NCBI GenBank assembly: GCA_902800495.1
Contig: CADCET010000005.1
Span: forward strand, 62,001-126,000
Source: an uncultured Prevotellaceae bacterium
GTDB lineage: Bacteria > Bacteroidota > Bacteroidia > Bacteroidales > Bacteroidaceae
Direction: 5' to 3'
DNA length: 64,000 bases
A model generated the notes under the pieces. It saw only the letters and a list, made by a program, of their open reading frames with translations, did not search any database and was not told where the DNA came from. The position numbers were made by a program, and so were the translations under genes. Of the stretch, positions 60,013 to 64,000 are shown in pieces; positions within the stretch are counted from its first letter, which is position 1; every line of letters starts with the position of its first letter.

Positions 60013-63000
60013 ATGACAAAAAAACTGAAAGAGATGATTCTTCTTGCGATATGCAGGAAATCGTCAAAAACATCGGTTCTGGCATTGCTTATGATGGCTT
60101 TTACTATGCCAGCATTTGCACAAGGACTAGTCAAGGGTACTGTCGTTGACACGGGCGGCGAGCCGGTTATTGGTGCAACAGTTGTTCAGAAGGACAACCG
60201 AAAGAATGCTACCATTACCGACCTTGACGGTAACTTCTCGTTAAAGATGCCAAATGGTAAGGGTACCGTTGTCGTGACCTATGTCGGCATGATTGAGAAG
60301 GAAGTAAAGGTCTCAACCGACAGAGCCGTCAAGGTTACTCTGGAGGAAGACAATGCCCAGATTGAAGAGGTCGTCGTCGTTGGTTACGGCCAACAGAAGA
60401 AGGCATCGGTTGTAGGTGCCATCACGCAGACGACAGGTGAAGTACTTGAGCGTTCGGCTGGTATTGGCAGTGTCAGTGCAGCCCTCACAGGTAACTTGCC
60501 TGGTATTGCCACCATCGCTTCTTCTGGTCAGCCTGGTGAAGAAGATCCGCGTATCTACATTCGTGGTGCAGCAGCGTGGAACCAGGATGCACAGCCTCTG
60601 ATTCTTGTCGATGGTGTCAAGCGTGAGATAAAGTCTGTCGATATTACATCTGTCGCTACCGTATCGGTGTTGAAGGACGCATCTGCTACAGCCGTGTATG
60701 GTGTGGAGGGTGCTAACGGCGTTATCCTGATTACGACCAAGCGCGGTGTGGAAGGTAAAGCAAGAATCGATGTGGGCTTCAATGCTACTTTGAAGGCTGT
60801 ATCTAAGCTACCTCGCAAGTACGACTCATACGACGGCTATATGTTACGTAATCAGGCTGTCGAGAATGAGCTTGCCTTAGGCGGAGCCGCTTCTTGGGCA
60901 TACTATCGTCCGCAGACGTTCATCAACAACTTCCGCAACCAGGATTATACTGTCAAGCCTCACTACAATGCAGATGGCACTTACCTCGGCGACTATAGCC
61001 AGGCAGAACGCTATCCGAACATTGACTGGCAGGAAGAGATGTTCAAGGATTTCGCTTTATCTTATAATACGAACCTTAATCTTTCCGGTGGTACTCAGTA
61101 CGTCAAGTACTTCGTTTCTTTCGACTTCCAGAACGAAGGTGACATGACGAGAATTTGGGACAACCATCAGGGCTATGAAGGCGGTTATTCGTACAATCGT
61201 CTGAATGTACGTTCAAATTTGGACTTCCAGGTGACGAAGACCACTCAGTTCAGAGTCAATCTGGCTGGTTCTAACGCCCAGCAGAAGACCCCACGTTATT
61301 ATTATGGTAATAGTGGCGAGTGGTTCCAGCAGCAGAACTGGGCTGGTGCCTATCGTATGCCGCCTAACGTCTATCCGGTCCGTTTCGCAAATGGCGCTTG
61401 GGGTTATTCGCGTTTGGCAGCCTCTAACATGTCAAACTCTGCGATGAGCGTTGCAACGTCTGGTTATGAGACAAAGTCTATTACGCATGTGTTCACCGAC
61501 TTTGCACTCGAGCAAAACCTTGATTTCATCACAAAGGGTCTTGTTGCCCGCGGTACTATCTCTTGGGACAACCAGTTCAATGAAGGTGACCGTGGTATTT
61601 CCGACACCCACGTGACTAATACGGCATACATTCTCCCTGAAGACGGTCAGATCATTTATGAGAATGAGATTGACGCTAAAACAGGTTTCGACTTCTATGA
61701 GAGTCGCGATTGGCAAACTCAGGCAGGTAATGTCAGCTACACAAGACGTTCAACCGAGATGTCGGTTCAGCTCTACTGGGGCCGTCAGCTTGGTCTCCAT
61801 AACGTAACGCTCATGGGTAACTGGAAGCGTCGTATCTTTGCCGGTAACGCCGACCTTGAGAATCGCCGTGAGGACTGGGTCTTCCGTACCACCTATGATT
61901 TTAAGAGTAGGTATTTCGCTGAGTTCAACGGTGCTTACAACGGTTCACAGAAGTTCTCGCCCGACAACCGCTTTGTATTCTTCTGTTCAGGAGCTGCCGG
62001 CTGGATGGTCTCGGAAGAGAAATTTATGAAGAAGCTGAAGGACAAGGGTATCATTGATATGTTCAAGATTCGTGGATCTATCGGTGAGATTGGTGACGAC
62101 AGCGCTGGTGGAGATTTTGCTTACCTGACGGGCTGGGAGGTCATTGGCCCCTACAAAATGTCTAGTGATGGTTCGAACAGCCCGTTCACAGGCTATAAGG
62201 AAGCTTTTATTGCCAATCCCGATCTTCGTTGGGCAACTGTATCGAAGAAGAACCTCGGTTTCGACTATGCCTTCCTCGGTGGTATGTTTGCAGGTAGTTT
62301 CGACTGGTTCCGCGATGACCGTTACGACATCTTCATCTTCGGTACCGACCGTTCCGTGCCTTCTTACTATGGTGCAGCCAAGACTCCTGACATCAACAAG
62401 GGTGAGATCAAAAATTCCGGTTTCGAGTTCGAGGTTCGCTTCAACAAGGTCTTGAAGAATGGCATGCGCTTCTGGGCAAACTGCAACTATACTTATGCAC
62501 ATAACGTGATTAAATTGAAGGACGACCCTGAACTGATTCCGAGTTACCGTAAGGCACAGGGTTATTCTCAAGGTCAGTACGTCTCATTCATCGACAACGG
62601 CTTTATTGGTACCTACGATGAACTCTATAGTACGCCTGAACGTGAGAAGGGCGACGACCAGGTTCTTATCGGCGACCACTATATCGTTGACTTCAATGGT
62701 GACGGTAAGATTGACGAGACCAACGACCAGGCTCCTTACGGCTACACGGGAAATCCTGAGCACACCTACAATGCAACCATCGGTTGGGAGTGGAAAGGCT
62801 GGAGCTGCTTCGCCCAGCTCTATGGTGTGACGGGTGTCACCCGTGACGTGGGTCTGCCTTCTTTCGGCGATCAGCTTCTGACAGTATATGATAATGGTAC
62901 CTGGTGGAATCCTGCTGACGGTTCGGGTGATGTCGTTCCGCCACGCTTCAACACACAGGTTTACTATAACGACGGTACACAGTACCTCTACGATGGTTCA

Positions 63001-63219
63001 TACTTCCGCCTCAAGAACGTAGAGCTTGCTTATACGTGGACGAAGGGTTGGATCAAGAAACTTGGCTTTACAAGTCTGAAGATTTACCTGAATGGTAACA
63101 ACCTCTTGCTGATTACAAAGATGCCTGACGACCGTGAGAGTAACTACGGATGGAGTGGTGGTGGCGGTGCTTACCCCACTGTCAGACGTTATAACTTAGG
63201 ATTCAAGCTTTACATTTAA
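60013..63219 (+). CDS. SusC/RagA-family TonB-dependent outer-membrane transporter
   Basis: The 1068-residue protein has a long signal peptide (ending FTMPAFAQ), a carboxypeptidase-like beta domain (VKGTVVDTGGEPVIGATV), a TonB box region (EEVVVVGYGQQKK), the plug (LPGIATIASSGQPG to ANGVILITTKRG) and a 22-strand barrel. SusC proteins import glycans or peptides with a SusD lid, encoded next. The substrate cannot be told; no enzyme gene of the locus is in the window. It ends RRYNLGFKLYI, a typical barrel terminus. Confidence 0.95.
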   Translation: MTKKLKEMILLAICRKSSKTSVLALLMMAFTMPAFAQGLVKGTVVDTGGEPVIGATVVQKDNRKNATITDLDGNFSLKMPNGKGTVVVTYVGMIEKEVKVSTDRAVKVTLEEDNAQIEEVVVVGYGQQKKASVVGAITQTTGEVLERSAGIGSVSAALTGNLPGIATIASSGQPGEEDPRIYIRGAAAWNQDAQPLILVDGVKREIKSVDITSVATVSVLKDASATAVYGVEGANGVILITTKRGVEGKARIDVGFNATLKAVSKLPRKYDSYDGYMLRNQAVENELALGGAASWAYYRPQTFINNFRNQDYTVKPHYNADGTYLGDYSQAERYPNIDWQEEMFKDFALSYNTNLNLSGGTQYVKYFVSFDFQNEGDMTRIWDNHQGYEGGYSYNRLNVRSNLDFQVTKTTQFRVNLAGSNAQQKTPRYYYGNSGEWFQQQNWAGAYRMPPNVYPVRFANGAWGYSRLAASNMSNSAMSVATSGYETKSITHVFTDFALEQNLDFITKGLVARGTISWDNQFNEGDRGISDTHVTNTAYILPEDGQIIYENEIDAKTGFDFYESRDWQTQAGNVSYTRRSTEMSVQLYWGRQLGLHNVTLMGNWKRRIFAGNADLENRREDWVFRTTYDFKSRYFAEFNGAYNGSQKFSPDNRFVFFCSGAAGWMVSEEKFMKKLKDKGIIDMFKIRGSIGEIGDDSAGGDFAYLTGWEVIGPYKMSSDGSNSPFTGYKEAFIANPDLRWATVSKKNLGFDYAFLGGMFAGSFDWFRDDRYDIFIFGTDRSVPSYYGAAKTPDINKGEIKNSGFEFEVRFNKVLKNGMRFWANCNYTYAHNVIKLKDDPELIPSYRKAQGYSQGQYVSFIDNGFIGTYDELYSTPEREKGDDQVLIGDHYIVDFNGDGKIDETNDQAPYGYTGNPEHTYNATIGWEWKGWSCFAQLYGVTGVTRDVGLPSFGDQLLTVYDNGTWWNPADGSGDVVPPRFNTQVYYNDGTQYLYDGSYFRLKNVELAYTWTKGWIKKLGFTSLKIYLNGNNLLLITKMPDDRESNYGWSGGGGAYPTVRRYNLGFKLYI

Positions 63220-63234
63220 TTGCGTATATCTATT

Positions 63235-64000
63235 ATGAAATATTATAATAACATAAAATCCCTTTTGGGTGGTTTGCTGCTCGTTCTGGGCAGTGGTGCT
63301 TCCTTCACTTCTTGCACCGATTGGCTTGACAAGGATCCTGAGTCTATCGTAGCAGAGGATGAGGCATTCAAGAACTATCGCAACTTCCAGGGATATATTG
63401 AGGAGATTTATAGTCTGATTCCTGATAAGGAGAAGGTCAACTATTGTACCTCATGGAACTTCGGTGATGATGCCGTACACAACCCTGAAGGCTATGCACA
63501 CATGGATCATCAGGTTGACCTCGGCAACTATCGTAACTGGCTGAGCAACAATCAGTGCTGGCTGAATGGCGACAGAAGTTCTCTGTGGAAGAACTCTTGG
63601 TATTGCATCCGTAAGTGTAATATGGGTATTGAGAAAATCAGGTCCCTTGTAGGAACCGACGAAGAGCGCGACCTGTTGCTCGGACAGATGTATTTCTTCC
63701 GTGCATGGTGGCACTTCGAGCTGATGTGCTATTTCGGTGGTCTGCCCTACATCGACAAGGCTTTCGAGGCAACAGACATCCCCGAGCTTCCGCGTCTTTC
63801 GTTCCAGGAATGTGCTGATCGCTGTGCTGCAGACTTCGAAAAGGCTTACGAGCTGCTTCCCATAGAGTGGGATGAGACCTTGGCCGGTATGCAGACTTCA
63901 GGTAAGAATGACCTGCGTGTCAACAAGTTCACGGCGCTCTGCTATCTCGGCAAGTGCTACCTGTGGGCTGGTTCTCCGCTCATGAAGGAGTTTGAGAAGA
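63235..64000 (+). CDS. SusD/RagB-family lipoprotein (partial)
   Basis: The frame starts MKYYNNIKSLL at 63235 and runs off the window (255 codons seen). It has a lipoprotein signal with Cys in SFTSCTDWLDKDP, a hallmark SusD start, and GQMYFFRAWWHFELM of the TPR-like core. SusD caps the SusC barrel and binds the substrate. It starts 15 bases after the susC stop. Confidence 0.93.
   Translation, partial: MKYYNNIKSLLGGLLLVLGSGASFTSCTDWLDKDPESIVAEDEAFKNYRNFQGYIEEIYSLIPDKEKVNYCTSWNFGDDAVHNPEGYAHMDHQVDLGNYRNWLSNNQCWLNGDRSSLWKNSWYCIRKCNMGIEKIRSLVGTDEERDLLLGQMYFFRAWWHFELMCYFGGLPYIDKAFEATDIPELPRLSFQECADRCAADFEKAYELLPIEWDETLAGMQTSGKNDLRVNKFTALCYLGKCYLWAGSPLMKEFEK

Overview
The window looks like a chromosomal segment of a Prevotella/Segatella-like member of the Bacteroidales. 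The basis is gene content: a SusC/SusD pair, DUF4254, DUF4290, DUF2490 and DUF4369 proteins, Bacteroidetes C-terminal sorting-like tails, and the yicC-gmk-nadD and acpP-fabF-rnc orders. It is also the many promoters with a TAnnTTTGC -7 box, several with TTTG about 20 nt upstream. Genus is an inference; no rRNA is present.

Layout. 1-8.3 kb: a partial ABCG-like transporter, an FAH-family hydrolase, an RNase H, a Dna2-like nuclease-helicase, and a corrinoid/iron-type ABC ATPase next to a CobD-like PLP enzyme. 8.3-13.8 kb: rnc-fabF-acpP, DUF4254 with a family 9 glycosyltransferase and rubredoxin, and a SpoU methyltransferase. 13.9-22.4 kb: secreted carbohydrate genes (SGNH esterase, PL1-type pectate lyase, DUF2490 barrel, Cthe_2159-type pectin binder) around an MscS channel. 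22.4-25.2 kb: yicC-gmk-nadD, with a DUF559 endonuclease domain fused to Gmk. 25.2-35 kb: an AT-rich defence island with a KilA-N remnant and one long minus-strand operon (XRE regulator, D12 adenine methylase, McrB-like motor, DUF2357/PD-(D/E)XK nuclease, ABC-type ATPase, AlbA_2 protein, DprA-like protein). 35.2-41 kb: exonuclease, hybrid histidine kinase-like sensor, tsaB, DUF4290, murA, rimM. 41-48.7 kb: a second accessory region (short kinase, orphan ORF, AlbA_2 protein, zinc-ribbon protein, HU-like protein, and a VapE-like gene bracketed by 84-bp inverted repeats). 48.7-60 kb: argS, prmC-recX-comF, pyrE, SRPBCC, argH, tRNA-Leu, lipoproteins. 60-64 kb: susC and partial susD.

The most unusual trait is a set of dispersed short-period repeats (7, 8, 9 and about 32 nt). 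They lie at gene ends and also inside conserved proteins in frame: the helicase, RNase III, NadD, Gmk, MurA, PrmC and ArgS (twice). One copy builds the signal peptide of a lipoprotein. The 7-nt repeat carries a stop codon in every frame on one strand and is open on the other. In ArgS the wrong-strand arm stays open because one TGA reads TTA. The repeats, the DUF559-Gmk fusion, the seven-gene defence operon and the VapE element with its 84-bp arms deserve the closest look. All calls come from reading the sequence; no database search was run.
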